Part shown: positions 1-7,205 of the stretch, piece after piece
Layout: each line of letters starts with the position of its first letter
Position numbering within the stretch: position 1 is the stretch's first letter
DNA from: Gilvibacter sp. SZ-19
GTDB lineage: Bacteria; Bacteroidota; Bacteroidia; Flavobacteriales; Flavobacteriaceae
Direction of reading: 5' to 3'
Length of the DNA stretch: 64,000 nt
Assembly: GCF_002163875.1 (NCBI RefSeq)
Contig: NZ_CP019333.1
Coordinates: forward strand, 1,990,864-2,054,863
The notes under the pieces: model-generated
Told to the model about the DNA's origin: nothing
Seen by the model: the letters and a program-made list of their open reading frames with translations, nothing else
Databases searched by the model: none
Position numbers and translations under genes: made by a program

Positions 1-1
1 A

Positions 2-472
2 AAGAAGCAGACGGTCTTTACAGAAATGACCGATAGCAGCATAAAAAGTTGCTTGAACAGACTTCAGGCCAACGATAAACCCGCTTGGGGAACCATGTCA
101 GCTCAGGCTATGGTAGAACACTTGGAGTATACCTACCGCATTGCCAGCGGAGAGATCCAAGATTTTGAGATCGCCACGCCAGAAAAGATATTAGAAAAGG
201 TCAATGAGACCTTATACAACTACAAGAAAATGCCTAGGGAATACGATTTTCCATTGGCTGCGCAGTCAAAGATCAATGAGCATTTGCATGCTGATCTAGA
301 AACTGCAAAAATTAAAATGCTAGAAGCGCGCGAGGCGTATCTGCAGTTCTTTAATGAGAACCCAGACGCCATTACCAACAATGTTGTTTTTGGACCCCTA
401 AACAAGTTTGAATGGTACTTACTGGAGCGCAAGCATTTGAATCATCATTTTGAACAATTTAATTTATTGTAG
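2..472 (+). CDS. DUF1569/DinB-like domain, probably the C-terminus of a longer protein (PaaZ?)
   Basis: The reading frame is open from base 2 to the stop at 470-472. Eight codons precede the first ATG (base 26), so the gene probably enters from the left; a free-standing 148-residue protein starting at 26 is the alternative. The chain is helical, with a W-G-T-M-S-A-Q-x-M-x-E-H pattern near its start resembling the DinB-like/DUF1569 fold. The next genes on this strand are phenylacetate-type (enoyl-CoA hydratase, paaY). As I recall, flavobacterial PaaZ (ring-opening hydrolase plus aldehyde dehydrogenase) is longer than the enterobacterial form by roughly this domain. I infer a PaaZ tail, but the catalytic domains lie outside the window. 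The last codons and the stop lie inside a strong inverted repeat. Confidence 0.6.
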   Translation, partial: KKQTVFTEMTDSSIKSCLNRLQANDKPAWGTMSAQAMVEHLEYTYRIASGEIQDFEIATPEKILEKVNETLYNYKKMPREYDFPLAAQSKINEHLHADLETAKIKMLEAREAYLQFFNENPDAITNNVVFGPLNKFEWYLLERKHLNHHFEQFNLL

Positions 473-489
473 AAATTAAATTGTTCAAA
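449..489. repeat. 17-bp perfect inverted repeat around a stop codon
   Basis: Arms 449-465 and 473-489 are perfect reverse complements over 17 bp, with a 7-base loop that contains the TAG stop of the preceding frame. The stem is AT-rich and is not followed by a T-run, so it is not a classic intrinsic terminator. It could slow 3' decay or mark the left border of the segment carrying the GIY-YIG gene. Confidence 0.8.
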
Positions 490-490
490 C

Positions 491-508
491 TTCCCACGAA
501 GGTGGGAA
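491..508. repeat. GC-containing hairpin ahead of the GIY-YIG gene
   Basis: TTCCCAC (491-497) pairs with GTGGGAA (502-508) across a GAAG loop. It begins two bases after the long AT-rich palindrome and ends 14 bases before the GIY-YIG ATG. Short hairpins of this kind are often found around small GIY-YIG genes in flavobacterial genomes (recollection, not checked here). Confidence 0.65.
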
Positions 509-522
509 TCTAAAACTTGAGT

Positions 523-807
523 ATGAAACACTGCGTTTACATGATTTCAAATAAAAAAGATGGTGTTTTATATGTCGGAAAAACTAAAAGACTGAAACAA
601 CGGATATATCAACATAAGAGCAAAGCGCATCCAAATACATTTTCTGCGAGATATAATTTGGATAAGCTGATGTATTTCGAGGAGTTTCAGAGTCACGAGG
701 ATGCTCTTCTTCGAGAGAGAAGAATAAAGAAATGGAAGAGAGCATGGAAAATAGAATTAATCGAGAAATCTAATCCTAATTGGAGGGATTTGTACGAAGA
801 AATATAA
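523..807 (+). CDS. GIY-YIG nuclease-superfamily protein
   Basis: This is a small stand-alone GIY-YIG domain of 94 residues. The first motif reads V-Y-M-I-S...V-L-Y-V-G-K-T near residues 5-20, followed by the family's R-x-x-x-H-K-S pattern and, towards the C-terminus, L-L-R-E-R-R-I-K-K-W-K-R-A-W-K, where the Glu is the expected metal ligand. Members of this UvrC-like/homing-nuclease fold cut DNA, but most short bacterial versions have no proven role. I chose ATG 523; a TTG two codons upstream (517) is possible. The gene lies inside a metabolic operon, flanked by hairpins at 449-508 and 830-847, which suggests it was inserted as a small mobile cassette. Confidence 0.85.
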   Translation: MKHCVYMISNKKDGVLYVGKTKRLKQRIYQHKSKAHPNTFSARYNLDKLMYFEEFQSHEDALLRERRIKKWKRAWKIELIEKSNPNWRDLYEEI

Positions 808-829
808 TTAGAGATTAACCTTAAAAAGA

Positions 830-847
830 CACCCGATGTTTCGGGTG
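830..847. repeat. Hairpin between the GIY-YIG gene and the enoyl-CoA hydratase
   Basis: CACCCGA (830-836) pairs with TCGGGTG (841-847) across a TGTT loop. It ends six bases before the hydratase ATG at 854, so in mRNA it could mask that start. An ATG at 836 lies inside this stem and is a poor candidate start. Together with the hairpins at 449-508 it brackets the GIY-YIG gene. Confidence 0.65.
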
Positions 848-853
848 ATAAAT

Positions 854-1606
854 ATGACGGCACCCTACGTTAAAACGAATATAGATGACGGGATAGAAAC
901 CATTGAATTCTTTCATCCCGCGCACAACAGCTTACCGGGAGACATCTTGGCGCAACTTGCCGATGCTATTACTGCTGCTGGTGAAAATGAGGCTGTAAAA
1001 GTGATCATTTTAAAAAGCGGTGGCGATCGCACTTTCTGCGCAGGCGCCAGTTTTAAAGAACTCATCGCTATAGACGATGCTCAAACCGGGCAGGTGTTCT
1101 TTTCCGGGTTTGCCAATGTGATCAACGCCATGCGCAAATGTCCAAAGTTTATCATTGGTCGTGTGCAAGGAAAGACCGTTGGAGGCGGAGTTGGATTGGC
1201 TTCGGCTACTGATTACTGTATGGCGACCAAATTTGCAGCCATTAAACTCAGTGAACTCAACGTTGGGATCGGGCCCTTTGTAGTTGGGCCTGCTGTACAG
1301 CGCAAGCTTGGTTTAAGCGGCATGTCGCAGATCGCTATAGATGCCAATACTTTCTATCCTGCAGAATGGGCGAGACAAAAAGGATTGTTTACCCAGGTTT
1401 ACGATTCTACAGAAGAATTGGACGAGGCTGTCAATGGTTTTGCCAAGCAGCTCTGCGGATACAATCCAGAAGCCATGCGTGAAATGAAGCAAATGTTCTG
1501 GCAAGGAACTGAGCATTGGGACGAGCTCTTGGCCCAGCGAGCTGCCATTAGCGGACGCTTGGTATTGAGTGAATTCACCAAAGAAACTTTGAAACGATTT
1601 AAGTAG
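854..1606 (+). CDS. Enoyl-CoA hydratase/isomerase family protein (phenylacetate-type operon)
   Basis: A 250-residue crotonase-fold protein. Visible landmarks are the oxyanion-hole segment F-C-A-G-A-S-F-K-E-L, the G-K-T-V-G-G-G-V-G-L-A helix, and S-E-L-N-V-G-I-G-P, whose Glu matches the second catalytic acid of hydratases. It probably hydrates or isomerises an unsaturated CoA ester in the cytoplasm. Its place between a probable PaaZ tail and paaY points to phenylacetyl-CoA ring-cleavage products. I chose ATG 854 because the upstream ATG (836) lies in a hairpin and adds residues that do not look like the family. The stop overlaps the paaY start by one base. Exact substrate cannot be read from sequence. 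Confidence 0.85.
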   Translation: MTAPYVKTNIDDGIETIEFFHPAHNSLPGDILAQLADAITAAGENEAVKVIILKSGGDRTFCAGASFKELIAIDDAQTGQVFFSGFANVINAMRKCPKFIIGRVQGKTVGGGVGLASATDYCMATKFAAIKLSELNVGIGPFVVGPAVQRKLGLSGMSQIAIDANTFYPAEWARQKGLFTQVYDSTEELDEAVNGFAKQLCGYNPEAMREMKQMFWQGTEHWDELLAQRAAISGRLVLSEFTKETLKRFK

Positions 1607-2208
1607 TGATCTATTCCTTTAAAGGACATATCCCAGTAGTGCACCGCAGCAGTTTTGTGCATCCTTTGGCGGCAGTGACCGGCAATGTGATCATTGGTAA
1701 AGACTGTTATATAGGGCCAGGAGCTGCTATTCGCGGCGATTGGGGTGAGATCGTTTTAGAGGATGGAGTCAATGTGCAGGAGAACTGCACCGTACATATG
1801 TTTCCGGGCAAGAGTATTACGCTGGCTGCCGGAGCCCATGTGGGCCACGGAGCAGTAATTCACGGGGCTAATTTGGGTCGTAATTGTCTTATTGGGATGA
1901 ACTCGGTGATCATGGATGATGCGGTCATCGGTGATGAATCCATAGTCGGAGCCATGAGTTTTGTCAAGGCAGAAACGGTGATCCCAAGACGCAGTTTGGT
2001 GGTCGGAAATCCGGCTAAAGTGATCAAAGAGGTCAGTGACGAGATGATCGCTTGGAAGACTGCAGGGACCAAACTCTATCAGCAGTTGCCGGCAGACTGT
2101 CACGAATCCCTCAAAGAAGTAGAACCACTAACAGAGATTCCAGAGAACAGGCCTGAACAAGAAGATTTTTATAAAACACTAGCGAGTTTTAAACGCAATA
2201 ATTCATGA
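1606..2208 (+). CDS. paaY: PaaY-type gamma-carbonic-anhydrase-like thioesterase
   Basis: A 200-residue left-handed beta-helix protein built of hexapeptide repeats (I-I-G-K-D-C, V-I-G-D-E-S, and so on) with the metal-binding histidines in N-C-T-V-H-M and G-H-G-A-V-I-H-G. The length and the C-terminal helical tail fit PaaY, the thioesterase that hydrolyses dead-end CoA esters in phenylacetate degradation, rather than a plain gamma-carbonic anhydrase. Translation appears to start with GTG at 1606, sharing its G with the TAG stop of the hydratase. The 3' end overlaps the E2 gene by four bases (ATGA), so the phenylacetate and branched-chain keto-acid genes are probably co-transcribed. Confidence 0.85.
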   Translation: MIYSFKGHIPVVHRSSFVHPLAAVTGNVIIGKDCYIGPGAAIRGDWGEIVLEDGVNVQENCTVHMFPGKSITLAAGAHVGHGAVIHGANLGRNCLIGMNSVIMDDAVIGDESIVGAMSFVKAETVIPRRSLVVGNPAKVIKEVSDEMIAWKTAGTKLYQQLPADCHESLKEVEPLTEIPENRPEQEDFYKTLASFKRNNS

Positions 2209-3473
2209 AGAAACACACCTTGACTTTACCGAGAATGGGAGAATCCATTACAGAAGGTACCCTGCTGAACTGGTTGGTAGGAGAAGGGGAGACCTTTGCA
2301 GAAGGAGATATCCTCTGTGAAGTGGCTACAGACAAGGTAGACAATGAAGTTCCTGCACCTGCTGCCGGAACTCTTATAAAGCATTTGGCTGCGACCAAAG
2401 AAGTTGTTGCCGTTGGGGCGCCTTTGGCAGAATTGGAACTCAGTGATGAAGTTGTGGTAAAAGCTGAGGCCCCAAAAACTGCTGCTCCAACATCCGCAGT
2501 ACCAAAAACATCAATACCTAAGAAAAAGACAGCTACGGGCTATACGGTCAACGAGAATATCTTTGTGAGTCCGCTCATTGAGGCCATTGCTCGGGAGCAT
2601 CATATAAGCTTTGAAGAACTGGCTCGGATCCCAGCTACAGGGAATGAGGGTCGCCTGAGAAAGAGTGACGTTATGCAATACATTGCAGACGGGCGTCCGT
2701 ATCAGTTCGTGCAACCCGCAAGCGATTCTGGCTTTAAGGTGCCCGATCTGAAGTTTGACAAAGGTACAGGAGAACGCGTACCTATGGACCGTATGCGCCA
2801 AATGATCGCAGATCATATGGTGTTCTCCAAGCACACTTCGCCTCACGTAACAGCCTATGTGGAAGCCGACCTTACTGCCATGAGTACCTGGCGCAAGGCA
2901 AATAAAACGGCTTTTATGGATAAGCATGGGCAGAAGCTGACCTTCACGCCATTGTTTATTCAAGCCATTGCAAAAGCGATTCAAGATTTCCCGAACATCA
3001 ACAGTTCGCTAGACGGCGAAGACATCATTATTAAAGATCATATCAATATTGGGATGGCGACTGCATTACCCAGTGGTAATTTGATCGTACCTGTCGTAAA
3101 AGATGCTGATAAATTGAACTTGGCGGAATTGGCTGCGGAGACTAACCGTTTGGCCCTCGCTGCTCGCGAAGGCAATCTCAAAGCAGATGATACCCAAGGA
3201 AGCACCTTTACCATAAGTAATGTAGGGACTTTTGGAAGTCTAATGGGAACGCCGATCATCAATCAGCCAGAGGCCGCGATCCTAGCAACGGGAATCATTA
3301 AAAAACGCGCTGAGGTGATCGAGTATCCGGAAGGCGATAAGATCGAGATCCGTGAAATGATGTATCTCTCCCTCTCCTTTGACCATCGTATCGTAGATGG
3401 TTTCTTGGCAGGATCTTTCTTAAGAAGAATAGCCGATTATATGGAACAATTTGATTCCAACAAAACGATTTAA
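2205..3473 (+). CDS. Dihydrolipoamide acyltransferase (E2) of the branched-chain 2-oxoacid dehydrogenase
   Basis: A 422-residue E2 with three domains. The N-terminal lipoyl domain has its attachment Lys44 in A-T-D-K-V-D-N-E-V-P. A peripheral-subunit binding domain occupies about residues 120-160 (V-S-P-L-I...G-N-E-G-R-L-R-K-S-D-V). The catalytic domain ends in S-F-D-H-R-I-V-D-G, with active-site His394 and Asp398. It transfers the acyl group from E1 to CoA. An Ala/Pro-rich hinge (about 85-110) joins the first two domains. The E1 lies two genes downstream, which supports a branched-chain substrate rather than pyruvate. The E3 gene is not in the window. The start overlaps paaY by four bases. 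LipB at 31.9 kb can provide the lipoyl precursor. Confidence 0.92.
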   Translation: MKKHTLTLPRMGESITEGTLLNWLVGEGETFAEGDILCEVATDKVDNEVPAPAAGTLIKHLAATKEVVAVGAPLAELELSDEVVVKAEAPKTAAPTSAVPKTSIPKKKTATGYTVNENIFVSPLIEAIAREHHISFEELARIPATGNEGRLRKSDVMQYIADGRPYQFVQPASDSGFKVPDLKFDKGTGERVPMDRMRQMIADHMVFSKHTSPHVTAYVEADLTAMSTWRKANKTAFMDKHGQKLTFTPLFIQAIAKAIQDFPNINSSLDGEDIIIKDHINIGMATALPSGNLIVPVVKDADKLNLAELAAETNRLALAAREGNLKADDTQGSTFTISNVGTFGSLMGTPIINQPEAAILATGIIKKRAEVIEYPEGDKIEIREMMYLSLSFDHRIVDGFLAGSFLRRIADYMEQFDSNKTI

Positions 3474-3477
3474 GACC

Positions 3478-4539
3478 ATGGAAACTACTATGCAAAACAT
3501 AAAAATTCAAACGGTAGCCGAGTCTCGAGCCACTGCTGTTGATTTTGACAATATCCCATTGGGACGCACCTTTACCGATCATATGTTCATTTGTCAATAT
3601 GAGGATGGACAATGGCAAGACCCAGAAATTCGCCCATTGGAACTTATTCCAACGCATCCGGCTGCTATGGCCTTGCATTATGGTCAAGCTATTTTTGAAG
3701 GCATGAAGGCGACGGTGGATGCTTCTGGGAACCCTATGCTTTTTAGAGCTTATGACAATGCTGCACGCCTCAACTTTAGTGCTGCGCGTATGGGCATGCC
3801 TGATTTTCCTGAGGAACTTTTCGTAGAAGGCTTAAAGCAATTGGTAGCCTTGGAACGCAGTTGGATTCCTCCTCAAGAAGGTAGCGCTCTGTACTTGCGT
3901 CCGTTTATGTATGCCGATGAGCCATTTATTGGGATGCGTGCTGCGACCTCTTATAAGTTTATCATTATCGCCTCGCCGGCAGGACCGTTCTTTAGCAAGC
4001 GTATCCGTTTATATGCAGAGAATCAATACATCCGTGCTGCTCAAGGTGGAACAGGAGAAGCTAAAGCGGCAGGAAACTACGCGGCTGCCATTCGCCCTAC
4101 TGAATTGGCCAAAGCCAAAGGTTATGACCAGGTGTTGTGGTTAGATGCAGAGCATCACGAATATATTCAGGAAGTGGGAACCATGAATATCTTTTTTAAG
4201 ATTGATGGGCATTTTGTAACACCTACACTAGACGGTGCCGTGCTTGACGGAATCACTAGACGTTCTGTGATGACGCTCTTGGAAGATGCTGGGTACAAGG
4301 TGGAGCAAAGACGCATCAGTATTAAAGAATTGGCCAAAGCTGCTGCAGAAGGACGCTTAGAAGAAGCCTTCGGAACAGGAACAGCAGTGGGTATTGCCTA
4401 TATAGAAGCCATTGGTTGGGGAGATGAGGTGATCCCATTAGGTGACAGTAGCCCAGTGGCAGAACAGATCAATGCCACCTTAAACGGAATTAAAACAGGT
4501 CGTTTAGAAGATGAGCACAACTGGATGCTCACGGTTTAG
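3478..4539 (+). CDS. ilvE: Branched-chain-amino-acid aminotransferase
   Basis: A 353-residue fold-type IV PLP enzyme that interconverts Leu/Ile/Val and their 2-oxo acids using glutamate/2-oxoglutarate. The PLP lysine is Lys196 in G-E-A-K-A-A-G-N-Y, the family's K-x-x-G-N-Y signature, and the phosphate-binding G-T-G-T-A-V-G-I-A is near the C-terminus. The length matches the longer, mitochondrial-like class of BCAT. I chose ATG 3478, four bases after the E2 stop; ATG 3490 is a second option. Lying between E2 and E1, it feeds their substrate directly, so this operon looks catabolic although the same enzyme could serve biosynthesis. Confidence 0.93.
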   Translation: METTMQNIKIQTVAESRATAVDFDNIPLGRTFTDHMFICQYEDGQWQDPEIRPLELIPTHPAAMALHYGQAIFEGMKATVDASGNPMLFRAYDNAARLNFSAARMGMPDFPEELFVEGLKQLVALERSWIPPQEGSALYLRPFMYADEPFIGMRAATSYKFIIIASPAGPFFSKRIRLYAENQYIRAAQGGTGEAKAAGNYAAAIRPTELAKAKGYDQVLWLDAEHHEYIQEVGTMNIFFKIDGHFVTPTLDGAVLDGITRRSVMTLLEDAGYKVEQRRISIKELAKAAAEGRLEEAFGTGTAVGIAYIEAIGWGDEVIPLGDSSPVAEQINATLNGIKTGRLEDEHNWMLTV

Positions 4540-4550
4540 TTTCCGCAGCT

Positions 4551-6599
4551 ATGAATAAAGAACTTTTACAAAAGGCGTTTGCCAATGTGGCCACAGCTAA
4601 GGCTATGACCGAACTCTATGAGGAGAACTTTAAAGAGGTCTCTAAATATGTACATGCAACCTCGCGTGGACATGAGGTAATTCAGACTGCTGTGGGCCTG
4701 CAATTGAAACCGCAGGATTATATGTTTCCCTACTACCGAGACGACTCAATGTTACTCGCCATTGGGATGCAGCCTTATGAGTTGATGCTTCAGGTTTTGG
4801 CCAAAAAAGACGATCCTTTCTCCGGCGGAAGAACCTATTATTCGCATCCGAGTCTGCGCGATGACGACAAACCCAAGATCCCGCATCAAAGTTCTGCTAC
4901 TGGAATGCAAGCCATCCCGGCAACAGGAGTTGCTATGGGCTTTTGGTATAAGGAAAGTGTGGGGCTTCAGGATGATTCTGTAGAAGCTCCTGTAGTAGTT
5001 TGTTCCTTGGGAGACGCATCAGTTACCGAAGGAGAGATCGCAGAAGCATTTCAAATGGCTGCTTTAAAGCAGTTGCCGATCTTGTATTTGGTACAGGATA
5101 ACGGCTGGGATATCAGTGCCAATGCTGCGGAGACTAGAGCGCAGAACGCCTATGAATACGCAGCCGGATTTCACGGTTTAGACGCAGTAACTATAGACGG
5201 AACGGATTTTGCCGAGAGTTATTCCCAATTAGAAGAGATCATTGCAACCATTCGTAAAGAGCGCAGACCGTTTTTGGTTCATGCAAAGGTGCCTCTTTTG
5301 AATCACCATACCTCTGGAGTGCGTATGGAGTGGTATCGAGATGATCTGGAGGAGGCGCGCAGTCGTGATCCCTATCCGAAGATCAAAAAATTATTGAGCG
5401 ATAATGGTTTTTCTGCGGAGCAGATCAGCGCCATTGAATCCGAAGTAAAAGAAAAAGTAGCTGCGGACTATGTCAAGGCCAAGGCAGCAGAAGATCCTAA
5501 ACCCGAAGATCTGTTTACCCACGATTTTGCACCAACTCCTGTTACTGAGGAGCAAGGAGATCGCAGCCCAGAAGGAGCAGAGCAAGTAGTTATGGTAGAC
5601 TGTGCGCTTTTTGCCATAGAAGAACTCATGGCGCAAAACAAGGAATGTCTGCTTTATGGGCAAGATGTGGGAGCGCGCTTGGGAGGTGTGTTTAGAGAAG
5701 CCGCGACTTTAGCGCAGAAGTTTGGAGACAATCGCGTTTTCAATACCCCTATTCAAGAGGCTTTTATTGTGGGGTCTACGGTGGGGATGAGCGCTGTGGG
5801 GCTAAAACCAATTGTGGAGGTTCAGTTTGCCGATTATATCTGGCCAGGACTCAATCAGTTGTTTACCGAGGTGAGTCGCAGTTGTTATTTGAGTAATGGC
5901 AAGTGGCCAGTTTCGATGATCTTGCGTGTGCCTATCGGAGCATATGGAAGTGGCGGACCGTATCACAGTTCATCTGTAGAAAGCGTGGTGACCAATATTA
6001 GAGGGTTAAAGATCGCTTATCCGAGTAATGGCGCCGATCTAAAAGGATTGCTCAAAGCGGCCTATCACGATCCGAACCCTGTGGTGATCTTTGAACATAA
6101 AGGCTTGTATTGGAGCAAGGTGCCTGGTACCAAAGGAGCGACCTCCTTGGAGCCTGCAGAAGATTATATTTTACCTTTCGGGAAAGCTTGGGTCCTCAAT
6201 GAGATCTGGAAGCAAGAGCAAGAAGAAACCTTGAGCATCATTACCTATGGTATGGGTGTGCATTGGGCTATGAATGCTGCTGAGGAGTTGGGAATGAAAG
6301 ATCGCATAGAGATCGTCGACCTGAGAACCTTACATCCTTTAGACTACGAAACAGTTTTTGCTTCTGTCAATAAATGTGGTAAATGTTTGGTAGTAACGGA
6401 AGAACCGTCAGAGAACAGTTTTGCCAGAGCTTTGGCAGGAAGAATACAGGAAGAATGCTTTACGGCTCTAGATGGTCCGGTAATGGTCATAGGAAGCGAA
6501 AACATGCCGGCTATTCCGCTCAACAGTACCTTGGAACAGACCATGATCCCATCCACAGAGAAAGTAAAAGCCAAGATCAAAACCCTTTTGGAATATTAG
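4551..6599 (+). CDS. Branched-chain 2-oxoacid dehydrogenase E1, fused alpha and beta subunits
   Basis: A single 682-residue chain combining the alpha (about 1-325) and beta (about 350-682) subunits of the thiamine-diphosphate E1, as is usual in Bacteroidota. The TPP motif G-D-A-S-V-T-E-G starts at residue 154 and ends with the Q-D-N of the metal site. The beta half has the E-A-F-I-V-G-S-T-V-G-M and G-P-Y-H-S-S-S segments. A charged linker (about 318-345) joins the halves. It decarboxylates the keto acids made by the neighbouring aminotransferase and passes the acyl group to the E2. It starts 11 bases after the BCAT stop, is last in the operon, and is followed by a bidirectional terminator. 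Confidence 0.93.
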   Translation: MNKELLQKAFANVATAKAMTELYEENFKEVSKYVHATSRGHEVIQTAVGLQLKPQDYMFPYYRDDSMLLAIGMQPYELMLQVLAKKDDPFSGGRTYYSHPSLRDDDKPKIPHQSSATGMQAIPATGVAMGFWYKESVGLQDDSVEAPVVVCSLGDASVTEGEIAEAFQMAALKQLPILYLVQDNGWDISANAAETRAQNAYEYAAGFHGLDAVTIDGTDFAESYSQLEEIIATIRKERRPFLVHAKVPLLNHHTSGVRMEWYRDDLEEARSRDPYPKIKKLLSDNGFSAEQISAIESEVKEKVAADYVKAKAAEDPKPEDLFTHDFAPTPVTEEQGDRSPEGAEQVVMVDCALFAIEELMAQNKECLLYGQDVGARLGGVFREAATLAQKFGDNRVFNTPIQEAFIVGSTVGMSAVGLKPIVEVQFADYIWPGLNQLFTEVSRSCYLSNGKWPVSMILRVPIGAYGSGGPYHSSSVESVVTNIRGLKIAYPSNGADLKGLLKAAYHDPNPVVIFEHKGLYWSKVPGTKGATSLEPAEDYILPFGKAWVLNEIWKQEQEETLSIITYGMGVHWAMNAAEELGMKDRIEIVDLRTLHPLDYETVFASVNKCGKCLVVTEEPSENSFARALAGRIQEECFTALDGPVMVIGSENMPAIPLNSTLEQTMIPSTEKVKAKIKTLLEY

Positions 6600-6622
6600 C
6601 AACTGATAGGTTTATAGAACAA

Positions 6623-6649
6623 AAAAGGCGATCGTTGTGATCGCCTTTT
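6623..6649. terminator. Bidirectional intrinsic terminator
   Basis: AAAAGGCGATC (6623-6633) pairs perfectly with GATCGCCTTTT (6639-6649) over 11 bp around a 5-base loop, with A- and T-runs at the two ends. It sits between the convergent E1 gene and the DUF4136 gene and can terminate both. Confidence 0.88.
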
Positions 6650-6664
6650 GTATTTGTGCTTTTA

Positions 6665-7201
6665 TTATTTTGGCTCCGGAGGGAACTCTTCAAGGATCTT
6701 AGCAACGATCTCTTGAATACGAGCAATTTTTCGCTCCACACTCAGGTGAGAGATATTGGCTGTACCTAATCCTTGCCAAACCAGTTCATTGGTCGTGGTG
6801 TCTATCAAGTCAATATACAAAGTGCCTTCTGTACGGCTAGAAACTGTATTGCCAAAGCCGCCGCCCCACCACCATGGGTTCCAACCCCAGCCCCAGCCAA
6901 AGTTGTTGTTGTAAACGTCTACGCGTTCCCGTTCTTTAGTAAAAATGCTGATAAGCAGATCCGGGTTTTCGCTTTTGATCATGCCTTTGGCAGTCAATTC
7001 GGCATCGATAGCTCTAAGAATTCGCTTTTTGTCCAGATCTGAGATCTGTGCTTTATCAACGCCAGGTTTAAAGAAGGCGAATGATCTGTAATTGTCAAAA
7101 CTGGCTGTTGTATCATAGTCGGACACCACGCGTACGGAGGTGCAAGAGCTCATCACAAGCAGTACTAAAGCAGCCAAGGGTAAGAATTTTCTAATTTGCA
7201 T
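6665..7201 (-). CDS. DUF4136 family lipoprotein
   Basis: A 178-residue lipoprotein with signal peptide and lipobox L-V-M-S-S-C near residue 20. The V-V-S-D-Y-D-T...F-D-N-Y-R-S-F-A-F opening of the mature part is typical of DUF4136, and a W/G-rich loop (G-W-G-W-N-P-W-W-W-G-G-G) lies in the middle, as is common in the family. The function is unknown; members are thought to sit in the periplasmic leaflet of an outer- or inner-membrane bilayer. I chose the ATG at 7201 because it starts a clean signal peptide. It follows hutU by only four bases, so it is probably its operon partner, and it ends at the shared terminator. Confidence 0.8.
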   Translation of the reverse strand: MQIRKFLPLAALVLLVMSSCTSVRVVSDYDTTASFDNYRSFAFFKPGVDKAQISDLDKKRILRAIDAELTAKGMIKSENPDLLISIFTKERERVDVYNNNFGWGWGWNPWWWGGGFGNTVSSRTEGTLYIDLIDTTTNELVWQGLGTANISHLSVERKIARIQEIVAKILEEFPPEPK

Positions 7202-7205
7202 AGCA

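Noticed and set aside
1-36. Short open frame ending at a TAG at 34-36, overlapping the first gene
   Set aside because: It encodes only K-E-A-D-G-L-Y-R-N-D-R inside the window and competes with a frame that continues for 148 codons; a chance frame is more likely than a second upstream gene.
1313-1662. Open frames opposite the enoyl-CoA hydratase
   Set aside because: Antisense shadows; they contain no recognisable motif and the plus-strand product is clear.
5391-5663. 90-residue minus-strand frame inside the fused E1 gene
   Set aside because: Shadow of the E1 linker region; no start context or family signature.
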